Assembly (NCBI GenBank): GCA_002239065.1
Contig: MPNO01000048.1
Location: 1 to 35,995 of the forward strand
Direction of reading: 5' to 3'
Length of the DNA stretch: 35,995 nt
Source of the DNA: Defluviicoccus sp. bin129
Lineage (GTDB): Bacteria > Pseudomonadota > Alphaproteobacteria > MPNO01
Position numbers and translations under genes: made by a program. The notes under the pieces are model-generated. The model worked only from the letters and a program-made list of their open reading frames with translations. It was not told where the DNA came from and searched no databases. Below, in pieces: positions 7,497 to 14,821 of this stretch (position 1 is its first letter; each line of letters begins with the position of its first letter).

Positions 7497-8450
7497 CTAC
7501 AGCCCGAGCGCCTTGTTGACCGCGGCCATGGGCTCGCCGCCGCCCATCGTCGTCACCCCGGCGAGCCAGCCCTTGAGGATGGCCGGGTTCTTCTTGAGCC
7601 ACGCCGCGGCCGCGGTCTGCGGCTCCTGCTTGTCCTCCAGGATCGCGGTCATGATCTCGTTTTCCATCGCCAGGGTGAATTGCAGGTTTTTCAGCAATTT
7701 GCCGACATTCGGGCACTGCCCGGCATAGCCCTTGCGGATGTTGGTGTAGACCTCGGCGCCGCCGAAATTCGGTCCGAACACGTCGTCGCCGCCGGCGAGA
7801 TAGGTCATCTCGAACTTGGCGTTCATCGGATGCGGCTCCCAGCCGAGGAAGACGATCCACTGCTTCTTTCGGTTGGCGCGCACGACCTGGGCCAGCATGC
7901 CCTGCTCGCTCGATTCGACCAGGTCGAAGCCCTTGAGGCCGAAGGAGTCCTTGGCGATCATGCCCTGGATCAGGCGGTTGCCGTCGTTTCCGGGCTCGAT
8001 GCCGTAGATCTTGCCTTCGAGCTGGTCGCGGTACTTGGCGATATCGCCGAAGCTCTTGATGCCGCCGTCGGCGGCCAGCTTGTTGACCGCCAGCGTGTAT
8101 TTCGCCCCGGTCAGGTTCTTCGCCACGGTCTCGACCGACCCGTCGTCGCGGTAGGGCTTGATATCGGCCTCCATGGTCGGCATCCAGTTGCCGAGGAAGA
8201 CGTCGATATCGCCGTTCTTGAGGCTCCGATAGGTGACCGGAACCGACAGCACCTTCGCGGTCGGCGCGTAGCCCAGCGCCTTGAGCACCACCGAGGTCGC
8301 CGCGGTGGTGGCGGTGATGTCCGTCCAGCCGACATCGGAGAAACGGACCGTCTTGCACGAATCGGGATCGGCCGCCGATCCGGCGGGCGAAAACAAGAGC
8401 GCGAAAGCCGCGCCGATCGCCGCGATGCGCAGGCATTTTGTCATTGACAT
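7497..8450 (-). CDS. choX: Periplasmic choline-binding protein
   Basis: A 317-residue binding protein with a signal peptide (hydrophobic residues 7-24, cleavage probably after AGSAA). It carries the ligand-box residues known from Sinorhizobium meliloti ChoX shifted by one: Trp42, Asp44, Trp89, Tyr118, Asn155 and Trp204 correspond to Trp43, Asp45, Trp90, Tyr119, Asn156 and Trp205. Four aromatics enclosing the trimethylammonium group argue for choline or a close analogue rather than a generic ProX substrate. The ATG is preceded by AGGGGAGG. It is the first gene of choXWV and divergent from betA, so uptake and oxidation of choline are likely co-regulated. Acetylcholine or DMSP as secondary ligands cannot be excluded. 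Confidence 0.92.
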   Translation of the reverse strand: MSMTKCLRIAAIGAAFALLFSPAGSAADPDSCKTVRFSDVGWTDITATTAATSVVLKALGYAPTAKVLSVPVTYRSLKNGDIDVFLGNWMPTMEADIKPYRDDGSVETVAKNLTGAKYTLAVNKLAADGGIKSFGDIAKYRDQLEGKIYGIEPGNDGNRLIQGMIAKDSFGLKGFDLVESSEQGMLAQVVRANRKKQWIVFLGWEPHPMNAKFEMTYLAGGDDVFGPNFGGAEVYTNIRKGYAGQCPNVGKLLKNLQFTLAMENEIMTAILEDKQEPQTAAAAWLKKNPAILKGWLAGVTTMGGGEPMAAVNKALGL

Positions 8451-8518
8451 GTCCTCCCCTTGGCTACCCCATTCGCGTCCCGACCGGGGAACCCGGGTCA
8501 GGGACCGCTGGGACGGCG

Positions 8519-8546
8519 GTTATATTGCCACAACCGCGGTTGCGGC
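8519..8546. promoter_or_regulatory. Shared choX/betA control region with palindromic operator
   Basis: The palindrome CAACCGCGGTTG (8531-8542) is perfect and extends to 8527-8546 with one mismatched pair. Next to it is TATATT (8521-8526), a plus-strand -10 candidate for betA. On the minus strand TATAAC (complement of 8519-8524) matches five of six -10 bases for choX. The palindrome would cover the betA start point and the spacer of the choX promoter, so one regulator could control both. It does not resemble the AT-rich BetI operator of E. coli. Confidence 0.5.
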
Positions 8547-8557
8547 GGGACACCCGG

Positions 8558-10216
8558 ATGAACGCAAACCAGGTTTTCGATTATGTCGTGGTCGGCGCGG
8601 GGTCGGCCGGATGCGTGCTGGCCAACCGGTTGAGCGAGGACGGCAAGTCGACCGTGCTGCTGATCGAGGCCGGCGGCAGCGACCGCAGCGTCTTCCTGCA
8701 GATGCCGTCCGCGCTGGCGATCGCGATGACCCACCGGCGCTACGGCTGGCATTACTGGTCCGAACCCGAGCCGAACCTGGACGGGCGGCGCCTCCATTGC
8801 CCGCGCGGCCGGGTGCTGGGCGGCTCGTCCTCGGTCAACGGCATGGCCTATGTGCGGGGCAACGCGCTCGACTATGACGGCTGGGCCGAGGGCGGCGCGG
8901 CGGGCTGGTCCTATGCCGAGGTGCTGCCCTATTTCCGGAAGGCCGAGAGCTTCGGCGCCGGCGGCGATGCGTATCGCGGCGATTCGGGCCCGCTGCACAC
9001 GAGCCGCGGGGCGATGACCAACCCGCTCTACGAGGCCTTCATCGAAGCCGGCACCGAGGCGGGCTACGCGCGCACCGACGACATGAACGGCTACCGGCAG
9101 GAGGGTCTGGGGCCGATGGACATGACGGTCCATCGCGGCCGGCGCTGGAGCACCGCGAACGCCTATCTCAAGCCGGCGGCGGCCCGCGCCAACCTCGCCG
9201 TCGAGTCCGGCGCTCTGGCCACCCGCGTCGTGCTCGACGGCAAGCGCGCCCGAGGCCTGGAATACCGCAAGGGCGGCGCGGTCCGGAGCGTGGAGGCGCG
9301 GCGCGAGGTGGTGCTTTGCGGCGGCCCGATCAACGCGCCGCAGCTCCTCATGCTGTCCGGCATCGGCCCGGCGGGCCATCTGCGCGAGCACGGCATCGAG
9401 GCGATGCACGACCTGCCCGGCGTCGGCGGGAACCTCCAGGACCATCTGGAGCTCTATATCCAGCAGGCCTGCACCAGGCCGGTCACGCTCTACTCCGCGA
9501 CCGGACTCTTGCAACGGGCGCTGATCGGGCTGCGCTGGATCGCGTTCAGGTCCGGCCTCGGCGCGACCAACCATTTCGAATCCGGCGGCTTCATCCGCTC
9601 GCGCCCGGGCGTCCGCTGGCCCGACATCCAGTACCACTTCCTGCCGCTGGCGGCGTCCTACGACATGCAGAACCGAATCCGCTGCCACGGCTTCCAGGCC
9701 CATGCCGGCCCGATGCGCTCCCGGTCGCGCGGCACCGTCCGCCTCGCCTCGGCCGATCCCGCGGTGGCGCCCGAGATCCGCTTCAACTACATGAGCCATC
9801 CCGACGACTGGGCCGACATGCGGAGCTGCGTCCGCCTGACCCGGGAGATCTTCGCCCAGCCCGCCTTCGACCCCTATCGCGGCGCGGAGCTGGCGCCCGG
9901 CGAGGCGGTGCGGAGCGACCAGGACATCGACGCCTTCGTGCGCGAGACGGTGCAGAGCGCGTACCACCCGACCGGCACCTGCAAGATGGGAGGCGACGCC
10001 ATGGCGGTGGTCGACCCGGCCTGCCGGGTGCGCGGAATGGAGGGGCTGCGCGTGGTCGACAGCTCGGTCATGCCGAGGATCACCACCGGCAACCTCAACG
10101 CGCCCACTATCATGATCGCGGAGAAGGCGGCCGACGCGATCCGCGGGCGCGAGCCCCTGCCGCCGTCGGACGCCCCGGCCTATACGGCCGCGGACTGGGA
10201 ACACGCCCAGCGCTGA
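8558..10216 (+). CDS. betA: Choline dehydrogenase (GMC oxidoreductase)
   Basis: A 552-residue FAD enzyme that oxidises choline to betaine aldehyde. The ADP-binding motif VVGAGSAGCVLANRL is at about residues 9-23 and the GMC signature PRGRVLGGSSSVNGM at about 81-95. The catalytic His470 lies in SAYHPTGTCKMG, and the C-terminal NLNAPTIM motif is present. It resembles E. coli BetA along its length, in particular NLQDHLE, SGIGP and QYHFLP. ATG at 8558 is chosen because it gives the family N-terminus; in-frame codons upstream add non-homologous residues. It is divergent from choXWV. No betB or betI is in the window, so the second oxidation step must be encoded elsewhere. Confidence 0.9.
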   Translation: MNANQVFDYVVVGAGSAGCVLANRLSEDGKSTVLLIEAGGSDRSVFLQMPSALAIAMTHRRYGWHYWSEPEPNLDGRRLHCPRGRVLGGSSSVNGMAYVRGNALDYDGWAEGGAAGWSYAEVLPYFRKAESFGAGGDAYRGDSGPLHTSRGAMTNPLYEAFIEAGTEAGYARTDDMNGYRQEGLGPMDMTVHRGRRWSTANAYLKPAAARANLAVESGALATRVVLDGKRARGLEYRKGGAVRSVEARREVVLCGGPINAPQLLMLSGIGPAGHLREHGIEAMHDLPGVGGNLQDHLELYIQQACTRPVTLYSATGLLQRALIGLRWIAFRSGLGATNHFESGGFIRSRPGVRWPDIQYHFLPLAASYDMQNRIRCHGFQAHAGPMRSRSRGTVRLASADPAVAPEIRFNYMSHPDDWADMRSCVRLTREIFAQPAFDPYRGAELAPGEAVRSDQDIDAFVRETVQSAYHPTGTCKMGGDAMAVVDPACRVRGMEGLRVVDSSVMPRITTGNLNAPTIMIAEKAADAIRGREPLPPSDAPAYTAADWEHAQR

Positions 10217-10234
10217 GGGGGATCGTTGCCGGGT

Positions 10235-10495
10235 TCACCCGGCCCCGGCCGCCGCCGGCAGGTCGCCGAGGCGTCCGCGGATCTCGCCGCGCAGCTCCGA
10301 CACTTCGCGGGCCAGCGCCTGGTGGTCCCTGGCGAGATTGTCGACCTTATCCTCCAGCCGGTCGAACCTGTCCTCGAGCCGGGCGAAATTTTCTTGAAGC
10401 CGACCGAACAAGCGCAACAGGAACAGGGCAAAGGTTCCGCCCGATGCCAGCAGCGTCGCCCCCACCCCGAGCATGGTGACGATCTCGTCGCTCAC
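10235..10495 (-). CDS. Small membrane-anchored coiled-coil protein (copy 2)
   Basis: An 86-residue protein with one predicted membrane helix (residues about 5-28, ending FALFLLRLF) followed by a charged coiled coil (NFARLEDRFDRLEDKVDNLA) to about residue 76 and an Ala/Gly tail. The start is GTG at 10495, overlapping the stop of the upstream gene by four bases (GTGA), so translation is probably coupled. It is clearly a paralogue of that gene: both share LGVGAT, LASG, RLEDKV, LARDH and ALARE. Proteins of this form are common and mostly uncharacterised; the likely topology is an N-terminal anchor with a cytoplasmic coil. It converges with betA, whose stop lies 18 bases away. Confidence 0.72.
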   Translation of the reverse strand: MSDEIVTMLGVGATLLASGGTFALFLLRLFGRLQENFARLEDRFDRLEDKVDNLARDHQALAREVSELRGEIRGRLGDLPAAAGAG

Positions 10496-10710
10496 CGGAC
10501 CGCGCTTCTCGTGGGGAGGTCGCTGAGGCGCGCGCGGACCTCGCCGCGAAATTCCGGGAACTCGCGTGCGAGGGCCCGATGGTCCCGCGCGAGACCGTCC
10601 ACCTTGTCTTCCAGCCGGGCGAACAAACGGAACAGGAACGGCGCGAAGGTTCTGCCCGACGCGAGCGGCGTCGCTCCGACACCGAGCGTGGTGGCGATCC
10701 CGTTGCTCAT
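10492..10710 (-). CDS. Small membrane-anchored coiled-coil protein (copy 1, diverged)
   Basis: A 72-residue protein beginning MSNGIATTLGVGATPLASG, paralogous to the next gene downstream. Compared with that copy it lacks about ten residues of the coiled coil and its membrane segment is interrupted by Pro and Arg (ATPLASGRTFAPFLFRLF), so membrane insertion is doubtful. The ATG at 10710 has GGGAG too close to act as a normal Shine-Dalgarno, while TACTAT and TATATT lie just upstream, so a very short or absent leader is possible. It may be a decaying duplicate or a partner that pairs with the intact copy through the shared coil RLEDKVDGLARDH. Confidence 0.6.
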   Translation of the reverse strand: MSNGIATTLGVGATPLASGRTFAPFLFRLFARLEDKVDGLARDHRALAREFPEFRGEVRARLSDLPTRSAVR

Positions 10711-10836
10711 GCTCCCAATATAGTAGCGCGCGCCCAGGTTTGCACTACCCAGGGGAGAGTCGCAGCAGGTCGTCGAGCTATCGCTCCCGGGCGAGGGGCG
10801 GCCTAGAATGTCCCCGCCCCAAAGGGAGGACGTGAC

Positions 10837-11283
10837 ATGGCCGGCAGCATCGACATCGAGCAGGTCGACCATATCGGCATCCGGGTCTCCGATCCCGAGC
10901 GCGCGCTTGCCTTCTACCGGACCCTCGGCTTCGCGCTGGAACGCGAGGTCGAGTTCGACGCGGTGATCATCATCCGCAACCCGCAGGGGGTCGAGATCAA
11001 CCTGGTGGTCAACGCCAATGACGACCATGGCGGGCGCAACGTGCTGATGGACGTGGACGGCACCAAATACGCCGGCATCACCCATGTCGCGCTGCGCGTC
11101 GCCTCGATCGCCGACACCGTGGAGGCGCTCGGGCGCGAGGGCATCGCGATCCGCCAGGGCCCGGTCAGGTTCGGCGAGGACGGCAACGTGTCGGTCTTCG
11201 TGCGCGACCCCGATCTCAACGTGATCGAGCTGCGCGGCCGCGACGAGGACCTAGACGGCGTCGAGCATTACATGCCGGGTTGA
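10837..11283 (+). CDS. VOC-family metalloprotein (glyoxalase/dioxygenase fold)
   Basis: This 148-residue protein has two beta-alpha-beta-beta-beta modules. Candidate metal ligands are His12 (VDHIGIRV), Glu53 (GVEINLVV), His83 (THVALRV) and Glu131 (NVIELRG), the glyoxalase I-like pattern. AGGGAGG precedes the ATG at good spacing. The phrase DPDLNVIEL is common to glyoxalase-like and fosfomycin-resistance-like members, so activity may be lactoylglutathione lyase, epimerase or dioxygenase; the sequence does not decide. It lies about 200 bases upstream of the ubiD-like gene on the same strand and may belong with it. The 206 bases between them (11284-11489) hold no convincing gene. Confidence 0.85.
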   Translation: MAGSIDIEQVDHIGIRVSDPERALAFYRTLGFALEREVEFDAVIIIRNPQGVEINLVVNANDDHGGRNVLMDVDGTKYAGITHVALRVASIADTVEALGREGIAIRQGPVRFGEDGNVSVFVRDPDLNVIELRGRDEDLDGVEHYMPG

Positions 11284-11489
11284 GCGCCGGGGACCGGCCT
11301 CCCGCCATTCGTCCGCGTTGCCGAAGCGGCGGCGGGCTCACTTCGCGGCCGGGAGACCGGCCCGGTTCTCGCCGCCGACGAAGCCCTGCAACAGCCCCTC
11401 GAGCCGGGATCGAGCCGACCGCCCGGCGCCTTGTGAGCCCCCGCGCCTTTCGCTAGCGTGCCGCCGGACCCGACCGGCGAAGGCGAAAC

Positions 11490-12848
11490 ATGGCCCAGGA
11501 CCTCCCCTCCTTTCTCCAACGCGTGCGCGCGGAACGGCCGGATGAGTTCGTCACCGTCTCGCGCGAGATGGACCCCGGCCACGAGGTGACCGCCGCGGTG
11601 GTCAAGATCGAGACGGAAGCGAAGCGCCGCCCCGTTCTGCTGTTCGAGAACGTCAGGGGCAGCGACTGGCCGGTGCTCACCAACCTCCATGCCAGCCGGT
11701 CGCGGCTCGCGATGGCGATGAACGCGCCGCCGCGCGAGATGCTGAAGAAATATCTCGCGGCGATGGAGGAGCCGGTCGCGCCGCGCGAGGTCAATACCGG
11801 ACCGTGCAAGGACGTGGTGCTCAAGGGCGCCGACATCGACCTCTCGCGCCTGCCCCAGCTCGAACACCACCAGGGCGACGGCGGGGCCTATATCACCGCG
11901 GCGATCTCGTTCGCCAGGGACCCCGACAGCGAGATGTGGAACTGCGCCTATAACCGGCTGATGATCACCGGCAGGGACACCACCTCGATCCACCTGACGC
12001 TCGGCAAGCATCTCTGGGAGTACTACCAGGTCGCCGAATCGCGCGGCGAGGCGCTGCCGGTCGCCTTCGCCATCGGCGTCCACCCGGCGATCGCGCTCGG
12101 CTGCCTCGCCATCGGCTCGATCGACGAGGACGAGCGCGGCATCATGGGCGGTCTGCTGGGCGAGCCGCTGGAGCTGGTGCGCTGCGAGACCTCCGACGTG
12201 CTGGTGCCCGCCCAGGCCGAGATGATCCTGGAGGCCGAGATCCTGCCGCGCGCGCGCATCGCCGAGGGGCCGTTCGGCGAGTTCACCGGCTACAGCCTCG
12301 GCGCGCGCGACCGCGAGGTGGTGCAGGTCAACGCGCTGACCCACCGCGAGGGCGCGATGTTCCACGACATCACCGTCGGCCATCTCGACCACATGCTGCT
12401 GTCGACCATCCCGATGGAGGCCAATCTCTTCCGGGCGGTGCGGGCGATGATCCCCTCGGTCAAGGCGGTGCGGGTACCGAGCCCGTTCACCTGCTTCGTC
12501 TCCATCGAGCAGCGCCTCGAAGGCCAGGCGAAGAACGCGATCTTCGCCGTGCTCGGCGCCGACCTGTACATGAAGCGCGTCGTGGTGGTGGACCACGATA
12601 TCGACGTGTTCTCCGACCGCGAGGTGAACTGGGCGATCGCCACGCGCTGCCAGCCCGACCGCGACATCATGGTGGTCTCGGGCGCGCGCGGCTCCGATCT
12701 CGACCCCTCGACCGCGGGCAAGGACGGGTTCACCGCCAAGTGGGGGGTCGACGCGACCGCCAAGCCGAGCCTCGGCGCCTTCACCCCCCGGCACAGCTTT
12801 CCCGCCGACGTCTGGGACGGCATCGACGTGGAGGCGCTGCTGCCGTAG
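11490..12848 (+). CDS. UbiD-family prenylated-FMN decarboxylase
   Basis: This 452-residue protein is a non-oxidative (de)carboxylase of the UbiD/Fdc1 superfamily. The catalytic Glu-Arg-Glu network is seen as Arg156 (CAYNRLMI), Glu259 and Glu264 (AEGPFGEFTGY), equivalent to Arg173, Glu277 and Glu282 of fungal Fdc1. A prFMN-binding region (NCAYNRL, TSIHLTLGKH) is also present. The cofactor requires a UbiX prenyltransferase, which is not in the window. It is probably not the ubiquinone-pathway UbiD, because the neighbour is a CoA ligase and not a quinone gene. Likely substrates are aromatic, heteroaromatic or alpha,beta-unsaturated acids. The acyl-CoA ligase begins six bases after its stop. Confidence 0.88.
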   Translation: MAQDLPSFLQRVRAERPDEFVTVSREMDPGHEVTAAVVKIETEAKRRPVLLFENVRGSDWPVLTNLHASRSRLAMAMNAPPREMLKKYLAAMEEPVAPREVNTGPCKDVVLKGADIDLSRLPQLEHHQGDGGAYITAAISFARDPDSEMWNCAYNRLMITGRDTTSIHLTLGKHLWEYYQVAESRGEALPVAFAIGVHPAIALGCLAIGSIDEDERGIMGGLLGEPLELVRCETSDVLVPAQAEMILEAEILPRARIAEGPFGEFTGYSLGARDREVVQVNALTHREGAMFHDITVGHLDHMLLSTIPMEANLFRAVRAMIPSVKAVRVPSPFTCFVSIEQRLEGQAKNAIFAVLGADLYMKRVVVVDHDIDVFSDREVNWAIATRCQPDRDIMVVSGARGSDLDPSTAGKDGFTAKWGVDATAKPSLGAFTPRHSFPADVWDGIDVEALLP

Positions 12849-12854
12849 CCCGCG

Positions 12855-14255
12855 ATGGCCGTCCATCTCGCGCAATCCCTGGAACGCCAGGCCCGGCGCC
12901 GTCCCGGCAAGCGGGTTCTCGACTCGGGCGGGGACGCCCTCGACTGGCGCGGAGTCGAGGGCGGGGCGGGGGCCCTCGCGGCCTCGCTCGCCGGCCAGGG
13001 CGTCGGGCGCGGCAGCCGGGTCGCGCTCGGCCTCGAAGACCCGGCCGAGCTCGTCGTCGCGCTGTTCGGCGGGCTCAAGGCGGGGGCGACCGTGCTGCCG
13101 CTCAACCCGCGGCTCACCGCCGGCGAGCGCGCCCGCATCCTCGCCGATTTCGCCCCCGACCGGACGGTCGAGGCTTTGTGCCCCGGCGAGGCCGACTTCC
13201 CCGCGGTCCCGACCGAACCCGGCGATACCGCGATCGTGCTCTACACCTCGGGCAGCACCGGCGACCCCAAGGGGGTGCTGCTCTCCCAGGCGGCGGTCGC
13301 CTGGGCGCTGGAATCCTGGCGCGGTCCGGTCATGGATCTCGCCGAGAGCGACGTCTCGCTGTCGGCGCTGCCGCTCGCCCATTCGCTCGGCATCTTCGGC
13401 TCGGTGCTGGCCCCGCTGCTGTCGGGCGGCTCGGTCGCGTTCCTCCCGCGCTTCGATCCCGAGGACGCGCTCGCCGCCATCGCCCGCCACCGGGTGAGCG
13501 TGTTTCCCGGCGTCGCCACCATGTTCCGCCGCATCCTGGACAGCCCGGCGCTCGCCGGCGCCGACCTCGCCAGCCTGCGCTACGCGCTCTCGGGCGCCGC
13601 GCCCTGCCCGTGGGAGCTCGCCAGCCTGTGGCGCGAGAAGACCGGGGTCCGCATCGTCCGCGGCTACGGCATGACCGAGCTGTTCCGGCCGATCTCCTGC
13701 CGCGCGGCGGACCCGGCCGACCTGCCCGACGCGATCGGCCGCGCCGTGCCGGGGGTCGCGCTGCGCGTGGTCGACGACGACGGCAATGCGCTCGGCCCCG
13801 GCGAGACCGGCGAGCTCTGGATCGAGAGCCCGGCGCGGATGACCGGCTATCTCGGCCGGCCCGGCGACACCGCCGCGGCGTTCGAGGGCGCCTGGTTCAG
13901 GACCGGCGATCTGGCGGCGCTTTCCCCGGAAGGCCATGTGCGCATCGTCGGCCGCCGCAAGGACATGATCCTGCGCGGCGGCTACACCGTGGCGCCCGGC
14001 GAGGTGGAGGCGGTGCTGCTGTCCCACCCGGCGGTCGCCGAGGCGGCGGTGATCGGCGTGCCCGACGACGACCTCGGCGAGGACATCGCCGCCTTCGTCA
14101 GCCTCGACCGGCCGGATGCCGCGCGACCCGAGGACATCGTCGCCTTCTGCCGCGACCGCATGGCGGGCTACAAGTACCCGCGCCATGTCCGCATCGAGCC
14201 CGCCCTGCCCAAGGGCCCGGCCGGCAAGATCCTCAAGGCGCGGCTGCGGCTTTAG
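12855..14255 (+). CDS. Acyl-CoA synthetase (AMP-binding, ANL superfamily)
   Basis: This 466-residue adenylate-forming enzyme converts a carboxylic acid, ATP and CoA to an acyl-CoA. The motifs are in order: P-loop YTSGSTGDPKG (about residues 130-140), YGMTEL (about 275), WFRTGDLA (about 353), GRRKDMILRGG and the C-terminal catalytic Lys458 in PKGPAGKILK. It is shorter than most fatty-acyl ligases (500-550), close to aryl- or malonyl-type members. No clear Shine-Dalgarno precedes the ATG, consistent with coupling to ubiD. With that gene it could activate the product of decarboxylation, or an aromatic acid that is the product of carboxylation. The substrate is unknown. Confidence 0.87.
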   Translation: MAVHLAQSLERQARRRPGKRVLDSGGDALDWRGVEGGAGALAASLAGQGVGRGSRVALGLEDPAELVVALFGGLKAGATVLPLNPRLTAGERARILADFAPDRTVEALCPGEADFPAVPTEPGDTAIVLYTSGSTGDPKGVLLSQAAVAWALESWRGPVMDLAESDVSLSALPLAHSLGIFGSVLAPLLSGGSVAFLPRFDPEDALAAIARHRVSVFPGVATMFRRILDSPALAGADLASLRYALSGAAPCPWELASLWREKTGVRIVRGYGMTELFRPISCRAADPADLPDAIGRAVPGVALRVVDDDGNALGPGETGELWIESPARMTGYLGRPGDTAAAFEGAWFRTGDLAALSPEGHVRIVGRRKDMILRGGYTVAPGEVEAVLLSHPAVAEAAVIGVPDDDLGEDIAAFVSLDRPDAARPEDIVAFCRDRMAGYKYPRHVRIEPALPKGPAGKILKARLRL

Positions 14256-14327
14256 GGCGCATTTCTCACCGAAAGAGGCCGGGCGCGCGCGACGGCAGGA
14301 GGGCGGCGACATGCGGCGCAGGGCGCC

Positions 14328-14820
14328 ATGACCCGGGCTCTGCGGGCGGCGATCCTGGTCGCCCTGCTGGCCCTTCCCGCGTCCCGCGAGCCGGCCGCCA
14401 ATGGCTGGGAGCATGCCGGCATACCCTACGAGGTGCTGATCGCGGCGCTCGCCTATGACGATCCCGATACGCGCAAGCGGGCGGCCCATACGCTCGGCCA
14501 TCGCGGCCAGAAGGAGGCGGTGCCGCATCTGCTGGCGGCGCTGGCCGCGCCCGAGCCGGATCACGGCGTGCGCAGCGGCATCTACCTGGCGCTCGGCCGG
14601 CTGGGCGCGCCGGCGGCGGCCCCGGACCTGCCGGGCTGTCTCGACCGCGAGAACCGCGAGGAGCTGCGCGGCGACTGCGCGGCGGCCGCGCAAGAGACCG
14701 GCTGATCGGCCTGCTCGACGGCGGCGAGCAGGCCCTGGTCAAGCGCCGGGCGGTCGATGCGCTCCGGCGCCACGCCATCGCCGCGCTGGGCGCCACCGGA
14801 CACCCGGACGCGGCGGCCCC
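14328..14820 (+). pseudogene. Exported HEAT-repeat protein, frameshifted near its 3' end
   Basis: The intact frame (14328-14705) gives 125 residues: a signal peptide (RAAILVALLALPASREPA) and two to three HEAT/PBS-like repeats (DPDTRKRAAHTLGHRG, LLAALAAPEPDHGVRSGIYL, LGRLGAPAAAPDLPG). After the TGA another frame continues with repeat-like sequence (LIGLLDGGEQALVKRRAVDA, LRRHAIAALGATGHPDAA) up to the convergent MFS stop at 14822. A single-base insertion or two-base loss near 14690-14700 would join them. The gene is therefore broken or mis-sequenced. A six-codon frame (14311-14331, MRRRAP) with AGGAGGG upstream overlaps the ATG by ATGA and may couple its translation. Its cellular role is unknown. 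Confidence 0.6.
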
Positions 14821-14821
14821 G

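Noticed and set aside
8451..8557. A BetI operator between choX and betA
   Set aside because: No AT-rich TTGA/TCAA dyad is present and no betI gene is nearby; only the GC-rich palindrome was reported.
11341..11440. A possible decayed C-terminal gene end on the minus strand (frame ending GLLQGFVGGENRAGLPAAK, TGA at 11340)
   Set aside because: The frame has a plausible look, but no homologue was recognised and the upstream part runs into ubiD; too weak to annotate.
11268..14693. A very long open frame of 1141 codons on the minus strand
   Set aside because: It lies antisense to the well-supported UbiD and CoA-ligase genes and is a consequence of high GC3; its translation shows low-complexity Arg/Gly/Ala strings.
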